Below the pieces are notes generated by a model that saw nothing but the letters and a program-made list of their open reading frames with translations, searched no databases and was not told the origin of the DNA. From Leguminivora glycinivorella (lineage: Eukaryota > Arthropoda > Insecta > Lepidoptera > Tortricidae), in NCBI RefSeq assembly GCF_023078275.1, contig NC_062995.1, forward strand, positions 8,754,917 to 8,818,916: a stretch of DNA of 64,000 nucleotides, read 5' to 3'. Below, piece after piece: positions 29,853 to 39,672 of this stretch (within the stretch, counting starts at the first letter, position 1; the number at the start of each line of letters is the position of its first letter). Made by a program: the position numbers and the translations under genes.

Positions 29853-30150
29853 TTTGCAGAAAACCAGTGTGACTCAGGAGACCGTAACCATGGCAATAAC
29901 AGACAAGAAAAAGTTGATTTACCCAAGTATACCCATTTTTTAACAACTTGCTTTTATACTTATTATTCAATTTTTGAACACCTTAGTTTTTATCTCACAT
30001 AGTGTAATTTTGATCCACTTTTTAAATGTTACACAGGGGGTAATTTGTATTTGAAAAAAGTTGTAAATAATTAAATAGTTAAGTAGCTATTTTGACACTG
30101 AATTTTACACTGGATTAGTTTGGTCCATAAGTAATCTATAAGGGTTTACG

Positions 30151-30657
30151 GTACAGTGGGGACAAATCTCGACTCGGGGGCAGTAGGGCCATTTTTTTCA
30201 AAGTTGTCCACCCCACTTTTTTTGTAACATGGGTATTTGTTACGCGATTCATACTCAGAATCGAGAGCTCTTTCGATCCTAATAGGAGAAAAAAAAATGT
30301 CCCAAGATTCCGTTACCGTCATACAAAATGTATGAAAAAATGGTAACGGAATGGGAAAAAACCTTGGGACACTTTTTTTCTCCTATTACGATTGAAAGAG
30401 CTCGCGATTCTGAGTGGAAAGCACATAAAAATTTCAAATCCAAAAAAAAAGTGGGGTGGACAACTTTGAAAAAAATGGTCCAGTAACTGATCCATTTTTT
30501 CCATTATTACACTATGATGTTGAGTTCTTCATGTATCCACTGAACACGCCTACCATATATAACCAGTGGACACTCATTTTAATAATGAAAACATTGTAAA
30601 ACACGGAAAAAATGTACCAATTACATTTGCCCCCCAGTCGAGATTTGCCCCGCTGTA
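30151..30657. mobile_element. Large foldback element
   Basis: Ends gtacagtggggacaaatctc and inverse gagatttgccccgctgtaa. Inner segments also pair (aaagttgtccaccccac... near 30200 with 30455; gagctctttcgatcctaata with 30380-30405). The centre is around cgttaccgtcatacaaaatg. About 500 bp, almost entirely self-complementary. The end of a related copy is at 63800-63850. Confidence 0.85.
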
Positions 30658-31053
30658 ACTTACCCATTTTTATAAGTACTTAGGAACTTATAATTTTTAT
30701 AACTACCTAAAACCATGTGTACCTAAAGCGTAAGGTTAAGTAGTGTTTATTTCATGATTTCAGATGTGACCATTTCATATTTGTGACGTTATCTGTAAAG
30801 GGACCTAATACTGGACTCATATCTAATTTGGCGTCAATTTTTGTAAAGTCAACCAAAAATAAAAAATGCCTCGTTCGTGTGCAACAACACAAAAATATGA
30901 ACAATTGAGACATATTTAAAATAAGAAAACCAGTACAAAATTTATTTAATGAATTTGTTTCTTCTTTTGGGGTAAAGGGACTAATACTGACTCATATCTA
31001 ATTTGCAATAAATATTGTCTTCTGTAATATTTGACATAAGAAACCAATATTTA

Positions 31054-31258
31054 ATGATTTTTGGTACTAAATGTGTACGATGACTACGTATTTTTAATTC
31101 AAAAATGTGAGTATTTTTTATTTATTTTGGCCACCGAAAACGCTGTCGGCCGTGTAATGATTTTTGGTACTAAATGTGTACGATGACTACGTATTTTTAA
31201 TTCAAAAATGTGAGTATTTTTTATTTATTTTGGCCACCGAAAACGCTGTCGGCCGTGT
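31054..31258 (+). repeat. Perfect 103-bp tandem duplication
   Basis: Two identical 103-bp units (atgatttttggtactaaatg ... cgctgtcggccgtgt) abut at 31156. Confidence 0.93.
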
Positions 31259-31554
31259 AGGGACGTCATAGAATTCATGTCAAATCAATCACTGACATAA
31301 TGACCTTTATGCCTCGTACTTCAAGTGTCAGAAAGTGTTGTTTTCGCACTGAATGACTTCATTCACAGAAAATCTATAGATGACATGGCTGATGTTGTTT
31401 TTGACTGATTACGTATTTATGAGTCATAATATTTTTTGCGGTTTATAAGTCATAATAAAATATAGTTACCTGCCTGTTTAGTTGCCTGTGTGATGACGGG
31501 TTAAGAATTTCACCACCCCCTTTCTTCCCGTGGGTGTCGTAGAAGGCGACTATG

Positions 31555-31740
31555 GGATATGGGTTAAATTGTGGCGTAGGCGAGAGGCTGGCAACCTGTC
31601 ACTGCAATGCCACAGTTTCGTTTTCTTTTAACCCCTTATTTGCCAAGAGTGGCCCTGAAGCTTTAGTAGTTTCATGTGCTCTGCCTACCCCTTTATGGGA
31701 TACAGGCGTGATTGTATGTATGTATGTATGTAATAAAATA
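31555..31740 (+). mobile_element. SINE family C copy
   Basis: gggttaaattgtggcgtagg ... tacaggcgtgattgtatgta plus (TATG)n tail; same family as the insert in reptin exon 6's donor. Confidence 0.82.
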
Positions 31741-31786
31741 TAGTGATATTTTTTTCGGTTAATTGGACAGTAAGTAATAATATAAG

Positions 31787-32048
31787 CAGCAATTCCCGTC
31801 AACTTTGTACAAAAATTAAGGGAAAAGTTAAATTTGTTTTTATTAATTCCTATTTTGTTACCAAGATTTTGTTGATTAATTGAGATTTTATTAAGTTTTA
31901 TTTCGTAAGTTCTCTAGTATATATAATTATAACAATTATCCTGTATATATCTTACGAAAGTCGAATTATATTACTAAATGTTGGTAACAAAATAGGATCA
32001 ATTAAAATTTGCTGACGTGGCATTGTACAAAGTTGACGGGAATTGCTG
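31787..32048. mobile_element. MITE with CAGCAATTCCCGTCAAC ends, second copy
   Basis: Same TIRs and interior as the 22278 copy without its extra insertion. It is flanked by TAAG on both sides (31783-31786 and 32049-32052), so the target duplication is 4 bp but not always TTAA. Confidence 0.88.
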
Positions 32049-32078
32049 TAAGACAAACTTTAAAAAAGGGTCAAATAG

Positions 32079-32162
32079 CCTATTGTCGATGGCGCTTACG
32101 TCCCGCGTTGTCGTATTTGTACACGAACATCGCTCAAACGCCGTAAGCGCCATCGACAATAC
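32079..32162. repeat. Perfect 20-bp hairpin stem
   Basis: tattgtcgatggcgcttacg and its exact inverse cgtaagcgccatcgacaata enclose a loop of about 43 nt. Outer bases (aaaaggg / ccctttac) may extend the stem. Confidence 0.8.
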
Positions 32163-33077
32163 CGTCCCTTTACCCGGACAACGACACATTTATAAAAAAA
32201 CTGCAGGTTTTTATCACTATTAGAATCCTTCAAAAAAGGAGTAGTACCTACAAGTTTCTAATGGGTCGGCAACGCGCACGTGACAACTCTTGAGTTGCGG
32301 GCGTCAATAGGTTACGGTGACCGCTTTCCATCAGGCGGGCCGTATACCTGTTTGCCACCGACGTGGTATATAAAAAAAAATCACACTTAAAATTGTATAT
32401 TTTAGAACCACTTTTCAAGTATAACTTTTTTATTTATATAAATCTCACAGTAAGTTAAAATTTAGGGTGGTAAAATGTTGACATAGATGGCGCTAATATA
32501 GGTTTTATCTGTATCTAGTTTTGTGAAATGAGATTTAGCTAAGTCATTAAACTAATAAATAAAAACAAGAATTTGACACTTTGCACTGGCAAAAAAAAGA
32601 GAAGAAATTAAAAAGTAGGTACGCCGTATATTTCGTCCCTTTTTCTTCCATATATTAATGTGAAAAGGACAAACAGTTGCAAATATTTAATTTCTACTCT
32701 TATCTGCCAGACTATAGTAGAAACAACAAGTATAACTTATACTGGCGCCATCTGTACTACAAAATTATTATATATTTTAAAGCAATTCTTTATTGTGATA
32801 TATTACGTAGCTTAATTATAATATTACTTTTTGTACATATATCTCGTTTATTAGAAGTCAGTCATATGTGTTAAAGAATTGCATAATATTTCATTGTATG
32901 TACATGAAAGGTAAGGTCATTTTGTACAGTTCAGAATCGGGTAGTTTTAAAATTGGACTAATGTGAGCATTGTGGTTATAAAAAAAGCATTTTTCTCATT
33001 TGTTTCTGTAGAATCAAGAGAACTTTTACCAGTTGGTGTGGAGAAATTAGTATTTTATGCAACAGGTGCTTAAAAGA

Positions 33078-33485
33078 GGTCAAAAAAGACGAGTGACGTG
33101 CGTAACAATTTAAGGCGAAGCTGAAAATTGTTGATAAAGACGCCACGAGTATTTTTTGACCCAGTTCAACACCGTTGCATACAACACTTTTTCTACGACC
33201 ATGCACTTAGTTTTTAATAGTTTTCTAGAATAACTTTCGTGAAATTCACACTGTTTCCTGTATTTTGCACTGCCAGCCCAGCTGCCCAAAGCCATCCCCC
33301 GCCGGCTTACCGCGCACGCGCGCTGTATCGTTATAACTATGCATTGCCATGGTTACAGAGCCAAACAATGCGTTTTCAGTTTTTCGTTACTGCGCGGAAG
33401 TCGGCGGGCGCTGGCTTTGGGGAATAGACTTTTATGTAGGTTTTAAAGATCTATGCACGACCCTGTAAATGACGAATAGAAACAG
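33078..33485. repeat. Second copy of the repeat found upstream of the defensin
   Basis: gaggtcaaaaaagacgagtg ... acagagccaaacaatgcgtt ... atgcacgaccctgtaaatga. Confidence 0.8.
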
Positions 33486-34275
33486 GAGTAGAAAATAGTA
33501 CATTACGATACAAGTGCGTAAAAAAGGAAGTTCGAAACGAGTGGCGATAAATTAAAACACGACCGAAGGGAGTGTTTAAATCGACACGAGTTACGAATTT
33601 CCTTTTCGCACGTGTATCGTACGACGTTTTTCAGTACAGATGAGCCTCCGAAGTTTCGACCTGGCATATAATGAACCACTTCTCGCACTAAAGCGTAAAA
33701 AAACGCCATCTGTACTGAAAATTCTTTTATACATTTTTTTTTAAGTTTGACTGTATTCATGCCTGTAGGGGCGACATCTATTCTTACCTTTACCTTTTAG
33801 TGTGCCTCATGTCTAAATTTAGATACTTAGGTAGACAAAATCCAAAATTTTAGACTAAATCTGACAAATTGGTATTTATTATTGAATTTAGATTTTTTAT
33901 TTACCCATTTTAGTTGTTAAGTGTATGTGATCTATTTATATATGATATTTTATACATATCTTAACTTTGTGATCAGTTTACTGTACTGATAAATATATGT
34001 TAATTATATGTTTTGTTTTGATCACTCCTTCATCATATCCCATATTTGCATAGTTTTCAATCAAACAATAACAGATAGACAGTCGCATATTAGGTTTTTA
34101 CTGTTGTACCTTTTTAGTAGGGGACCCCAAAAAGTATTCTAAATACCAATTTGTGATGAGGTTATCAGCCCGATTACTAAAGAAAAACACATTCAACTAA
34201 TATAATTTAATTAACTACACACTTAATTAGCTGTCGCTGCAATCAAAATGGCGTCCCCTGTTTACAAAATGGTGT

Positions 34276-34371
34276 CTATTCAAGATGGCGGTAATGCCTC
34301 ATATGGATCAGGACCCAGGCGGGGACCATCTGCCAGCCGACTACCATGGTGCCAGCCAGGATGAACATCTC
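34276..34371 (-). CDS. COX8: COX8 terminal exon, version B
   Basis: Acceptor aatttcag; 31 codons plus TAG, reading EMFILAGTMVVGWQMVPAWV then LIHMRHYRHLE. It is exactly as long as version A (96 nt) and shares MVVGW, VPAWVL and the YR..E end. An ATTAAA-type signal (minus strand) lies near 34204-34210. Confidence 0.85.
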   Translation of the reverse strand, partial: EMFILAGTMVVGWQMVPAWVLIHMRHYRHLE

Positions 34372-37300
34372 CTGAAATTAAACAATGAAAAATTTTACAC
34401 TAAATAAGGAGAAGATCTAACGTTGTCATAACTAGCGGTGTGTCCATTGTCACAATAGCCACTATACTAATTAACACAAGTCAAATTATATTATATTCTA
34501 GTCCTTGTATAGATTACTCATATGAGAGATAAATTCGACCTCAGCAGCTGTGACCTGGGTGACCGAGCGGAAACGGGCATCTGCCGCGATTGCAGAGTAC
34601 GCTGGTACGATTCCAGCCTCAGGCACTAGAGGACTTGGTCACTTTTTCTTTTGATATGTGTAATTTATTTCGGTTTTAATAGCCACTATAGGTATTATCA
34701 TAGAGGATTATGTAAGGGAAGAGTTGTAACTCCATACATCAGGAAATGCATGTTGTTTGTAGTGACATCTAGCGTCAAATACCCTAAATTATCAGTAACC
34801 ACTACTCAATACTAGGTGCCAACAGTGTTGCGTATGCCAAAAATGTAATATTAAAACAGTTTACAACTTATATTACAAATAGAAGGAATTGAAAAGAGTA
34901 CTGATTAATACTATGGTAATATTAGCTAAAAAAAATTGTTGAGCATTAGACTTTATGTCCGTCGCGACATATATTGACAAGTAACAGTACTGATAATTTA
35001 CGCTAGATGTCACTACAAATAACTTGCATTTACTGATGCATGTAGGTATTATGAATATCCCTGCCGGCCAAGCCGAAATGACAATCGCTGACGCCAGATG
35101 CCTATCGAAATGCAGTCTGGCTTTGTCGCCTGCAATACGAAAGAGCGATAGAGATAGCTTGCGATAGCGATGTTATCGTAAGCGTTTGTACATTTGGCTA
35201 CGGACCCTGGTAGTAAAGTAGCGTTGATATTCAAGTATGTAAGGTTTAATCGAGTACATTTTGCTTGCGCTGCGCCCCGTTAGCGTTCGAGCGATGTTTG
35301 TGTGGGTGACATTAAAGTGTTCAAAAGGTTGAGTGGTTACATACATCATAGAGTATATTTCATTCATGAATTAACATACATAACTACTTCATATGTATAC
35401 CTAGTATCTTCTTAGTAGTCTGTGGTTGGCGTTAACGTTTACTCTAATACGAGCGTCGAATACCTATTATACTTCCTCGTACTTTTATCTTTCTAAAGGT
35501 CACCAAAAAAGTCCGAGAACCGCTGCACATCTCCATCTTTTTCCCATGTCTTCTAAAATTGTGACGTCGCTACCGCCATCTAGTGAGTGATCCATAAAAA
35601 TGTGTAAAACATGTCTTCTAATGCTTGCGCGATGTAACTCGACTTCAGCGCCATCTAGTGAGCATTTGGGTAAACGATTTTTCGGATGACCGGCAGAAAT
35701 TTGGCTCGCTAGATGTTTTTGTCAGCAGATGCCACGTCCCGAAAACTGTTGAGTCCCCGTGGGGGCCGTGGGATTCAGCCCATAATTTGTTTCTAGCTTA
35801 AATCATTATTCATACATTATTCTATTCTAGGAGTGAAGTTTTGGTGGCGCACTTGTTAGTGTGCTGGAATAATGATATCATGCTATTCATGCTTCAAGTT
35901 TGACGACCGGTCTGGCTCAGTCGGTAGTGACCATGCCTGCTGAGCCGCGGTCCTGGGTTCGAATCCCAGTAAGGGCATTTATTTGTGATGATGAGCACAG
36001 ATATTTGTTGCTGAGTCGTGGATGTTTTCTATGTATATAAGTATGTATATCGTCGCTTAGCACCAATAGTACAAGCTTTGCTTAGTTAGGGGTTAAGTTA
36101 ATCTGTGTAAGGTGTCCCCAATATTCATTTAAGTTACTTTTCAATTTATTATAAGAGTTCGTGTGAAAATATAATACAGGGGGATAATAAATAAAACCAA
36201 CATTTCTAATGCATAAATTACTTTACTTATACTCTAAATCAACGATTTATTCCTGCGCGCGATAATTCTTGATGTTGACAAGCACCCAGGCGGGGACAGC
36301 GCACCAGCCGACCACCATAGCGCTGGATAGCACCAGCAGTTCCTGAAAGATAAGGTGGTTTTAGTCAGGAGTGGAGCATGTTTTTATTTTGTTAAGTTTT
36401 TTCTTCAGATTTAATTTAGCAAATGTGCAATTCTTTGTTATTTGTAAAGTCATTCTTTAAATTATGACATTTCCTTAGTCTTGCATAGTCTGTTTATCCA
36501 TACTAATATTATAAATGGGAAAGTGTGTGTGTCTGTTTGTTTGTCCGTCCTGCACAGCAAAACGGAGTGACGAATTGTCGTGATTTTTTTAAGTGGAGAT
36601 AGTTGAAGGTGGTTGAAGGGATGGAGAGTGACATAGGCTACTTTTTGTCTCTTTCTAACGCGAGCGAAGCCGCGGGCAAAAGCTAGTTTTATATAAAAAA
36701 CTGTCAACAGTACAGTCAACACAGCTGTGAATCAAAAAGCCAAAAATATGTATACAGAACTTTATTCCCTGTGCATTAAGGTGTATTAGGTGTATATACA
36801 CATTTTTGATACTTTGTGTTCACAGCTGTGTTGTTGACTGTACCAACTGAGCTTGGTGTAACTGTACAGTAGTAAACTTTTGTTAGTCATTTTGGTACAT
36901 GACTATTATAAAATTAAAAAAAAAAAAAAAACAAATGATACATGATTGTGGATTTCAAACTAAACTTATGAAAATCTGAATAAAAACTTAAACAAAATAA
37001 AAATAGGCAAACAAAATAGGGAGAAACAACATGCAGGTCTGTTTCAGGGAAATCCAGAGACATGTTTGTTGCATCTGTATACGAGTTTTGTAGTTAATTA
37101 AATTAACCTGGGAGTTCTCTTAGGGCCACTTGCACCAACGAAATGGATGGTTTGGGGTTAACCCACCATTTTATATGGAATTTGACAGATGACAGCCCAC
37201 TAACCCTGAGTTAAGTGGTTGGGAGTTCTCTAATACACCTAAATTACCTAATTATAAACCGAAATATATATCATACACGAAAAACTACAAGGCCCACTGG

Positions 37301-39332
37301 TGGCCGAACCAGGAATAGAACTCGAATCTTCAGCTTACACGGCACGGAAGGTTCGCCACCAGTCTTTTAAAATAATGTGACATATTATGACCAACATTCT
37401 AGTAAAAATGCATTTTTGGTGTAAATCTGGTCTCTAAAATTCATTCATATTTTGGTTCCCAATGAAAAGTTTGCCTACCCATTAGTATCAATCAGTGGCG
37501 GCTGGTGAAAATTTCTGTTAGGCAACACTGAGCAAAAAAACCTACCTTAAAATTAGGTACTTTACTAGTATATTGATTTAAACTAACACGATCTTCACTC
37601 ATATTATTAAATTAAAACGGGACTTAATCGCGTAAAACTTATGTTTTATATTTAACCCGACGTTTCGGACATGACATTACGTCCGTGGTCACGAGTAGGG
37701 TAGGGTAACATCGGGTTAAATATAAAACGTAAGTTTTACTTTACTAGTAATCAAATTTAGGCAAGCTGGTGGGAATCGGCTTGTATGGACCAGCCGCTGC
37801 TGGTATCAATTGTCTGCAATATGACTGCCTACTCCAGATCTAATCTGTCTAAGCCCTATTTCACCTATTTGGATCCCAATTTCCTCACATTATTGTACTT
37901 TCAAAGCAGTCTCCCAATCTGTTCTGTACTTCCCAATCTGTTTCACGGATTGAGCTATGATTTAATTAACAAAATGTGGACAAACAATAAATTATGACTC
38001 AAGACCAAGAACCTTTAATATCATTGTTACCTTGCGCTGTATACTGTAGATTTAAGTTAAATCTAGTAATCGGTGGACAATGTTGTTGGTCTCACACCTT
38101 ACTATTGTTAACACTGTAATTCTGTGATTTTGATGACCGATCTGGCCTAGCACGTAGTGACCCTGCCTGCTAAGCCGCTGTCCCGGGTTCGAATACCGGT
38201 AAGGGCATTTATTTGTGTGATGAACACATGTTTTCTATGTATATAAGTATTTGTATATTATCTATATTGTAGTCTGAGTACCCACAACACAAGCCTTCTT
38301 GGGCTTACGGTGGGACTCAGTCAATCTGTGTAATAATGTCCAATAATATATATTTATTTATTTATTTAATTCTCTATTATAACCTTGTGTGTTACTGTTT
38401 GTTGTCCCAAATAAATTGAAAAAAAAAAAAAAAAAAAGACTGAGAACCAATGGAGACTCATAAATAATGCATGAATTGTGTCAAAAATATTTGAGCATTT
38501 GTGTAAATTTACAAAATGTATTGGTTCATGTTTGGAAGGGACATGCATTTTGGACAGGACAAGTTGTAATTTTCAAATAAAAGGGAAGTAAAACCTTTAA
38601 TGAAGGGGGGGTGCAAACCATCCGTAAGGGGTAAAATAAACGAAACTTGCCTTTTGACTTTTAATTCCAAGCCAAAATAGGATAACTTTCATTTTTATAG
38701 TAAATAAATCCTTTACACTGATACAAATAGGTTGATATTTTGTTCACAGCAGGGTATGTTAATGGTATCCCACCAGGATTCATGTGAACTCTTAATATGA
38801 GAAAAATACCACATTAAATATTCGTCATCCATCGCCAACACAAAATTATCATTAGTAAATCATAAGAGTCTTTTAAGTCTTACACTTAAAAACAATACCT
38901 TTATTTTTGTAATACAAAAATAATAAAATAATTTTCCCTTGATGACCAGTCACTCTAAGAATGTCCTTGAAAAGTTCTAGGCACGAATGTAGGAATGGAA
39001 TGCTCCTCCTTTTTTTATCTGAACATAGACCAAATATAACCTAAGTTTCCTTATAAAATTACGTAATGTATAAAACTTCACAACGCTAATTTCACTACTT
39101 CCATTGATCCTTAATTAAAAGTAATTAGTATTAAATGAACCTAATACTGGTTGTGAAGCTTTTAAACCAAATAGCAACTAAAATTTACGTAAAACTGTTG
39201 AGACTTCGTACTTACGGCGTTCGTAACCTTTTCCCTGGCGGGTGTGACGACCACGGTCATGTTCCTTTTCTGGACGATGTTCTTGGCAATTTGAGCATTG
39301 CTCCTCAGCAGGGTCCTGGTTGCAGCCAGCAT
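34276..39332 (-). CDS. COX8: Cytochrome c oxidase subunit 8 (COX8) with two alternative terminal exons
   Basis: A shared first exon (39216-39332) splices in phase 0 to either 36247-36342 or 34276-34371. Either product is 70 residues: an Arg-rich mitochondrial targeting N-terminus (MLAATRTLLRSNAQIAK), then a short matrix segment and one transmembrane helix. The C-terminus is Y-R-x-x-E (NYRAQE or HYRHLE), as in animal COX8 tails (known for the family). COX8 is a single-span nuclear-encoded subunit of respiratory complex IV in the inner mitochondrial membrane. Both terminal exons have good acceptors (tttcag) and their own stop codon. The gene is head-to-head with reptin. Confidence 0.85.
34725..35045. 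mobile_element. Palindromic 'tgacatctagcg' MITE, copy 2
   Basis: Same family: gtagtgacatctagcgtcaa ... cgctagatgtcactacaaat, inside the COX8 intron, upstream (on the minus strand) of terminal exon B. Confidence 0.78.
35902..36128 (+). mobile_element. tRNA-derived SINE family A
   Basis: gacgaccggtctggctcagt head and gggttcgaatcccagtaagg B box. It lies just downstream (minus strand) of COX8 terminal exon A. Confidence 0.86.
36247..36342 (-). CDS. COX8: COX8 terminal exon, version A
   Basis: Acceptor atctttcag; 31 codons plus TAA, reading ELLVLSSAMVVGWCAVPAWV then LVNIKNYRAQE. AATAAA overlaps the stop codon (GAATAAATC) and could serve as a very close poly(A) signal. Confidence 0.85.
   Translation of the reverse strand, partial: ELLVLSSAMVVGWCAVPAWVLVNIKNYRAQE
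36495..36688 (+). repeat. Repeat 'gtgtgtgtctgtttgtttgt ... gcgggcaaaagctagt'
   Basis: Second clear copy, in the COX8 intron. Confidence 0.75.
36705..36843. mobile_element. Hairpin MITE
   Basis: gtacagtcaacacagctgtg at the left is repeated inverted at the right end (cacagctgtgttgttgactg), with weaker pairing inside. It lies in the COX8 intron beyond terminal exon A. Confidence 0.7.
38132..38368 (+). mobile_element. tRNA-derived SINE family A
   Basis: gatgaccgatctggcctagc head, B box gggttcgaataccggtaagg, (attt)n tail; in the COX8 intron. Confidence 0.85.
39216..39332 (-). CDS. COX8: COX8 exon 1 (mitochondrial targeting sequence)
   Basis: 39 codons from ATG at 39332 ending ...REKVTNA, donor gcc|gtaagt. 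Six basic residues and no acidic ones in the first 24 residues, typical of a matrix presequence; cleavage is probably before the MTVVVTPA segment (inference). Confidence 0.85.
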
Positions 39333-39666
39333 TTTGATTTATTCGATTATTTTCACTTCACAAAGTACTCCGCAGCAAGTGCTCAAGAAATATCGACTTG
39401 GGGATACCACATGTAAAAATTAGCTGTCTAAGTTGCAGGATGGTTGCAGGATGATGCTGGACAATGTATGGTATGATTGTTGATGACGTAGTTAAAGAAA
39501 ATATTGAATGTTTTTTTCTATGTCTTAAACAGCGTCGTAGCTGCGCATTGAGCATTTTTTTTAAAACACACTTGTCAAACAAATTGTTTAGAAGTGCGGC
39601 TCTGCCGAATTTCCTAAGATTTCGCGTAATTTACCTATAATTCCACGTATCAAAGTAGTGTGAAAT
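39333..39666. promoter_or_regulatory. Shared COX8-reptin divergent promoter interval
   Basis: Only 334 bp separate the COX8 ATG (minus) from the reptin ATG (plus). It must hold both 5' UTRs and core promoters. No TATA box stands out near either start. No repeat was recognised in it, in contrast to its surroundings. Confidence 0.7.
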
Positions 39667-39672
39667 ATGGCT
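39667..39672 (+). CDS. rept: reptin exon 1 (start codon, two codons)
   Basis: ATG GCT followed directly by gtaagt. The next exon continues in phase 0 (SLAAAQVQEV), fitting the short variable RUVBL2 N-terminus. It is too short for ORF finders; called from the donor and phase. Confidence 0.8.

Larger units (their letters stand above)
27562..34275. other. Interval between PH/PDZ gene and COX8, repeats only
   Basis: Apart from the listed SINEs, foldbacks and duplications I see no coding exon. 32250-32375 is a short dispersed-repeat end, and 32380-32970 and 33490-34180 are AT-rich with no signal. Confidence 0.6.

Noticed and set aside
34541..34660. tRNA-like sequence (tgggtgaccgagcggaaacg ... gattccagcctca)
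   Set aside because: It has tRNA-like boxes, but I could not fold a convincing cloverleaf by eye; most likely another SINE head. Similar weak cases are at 23150-23215, 37300-37370 and 55735-55790.
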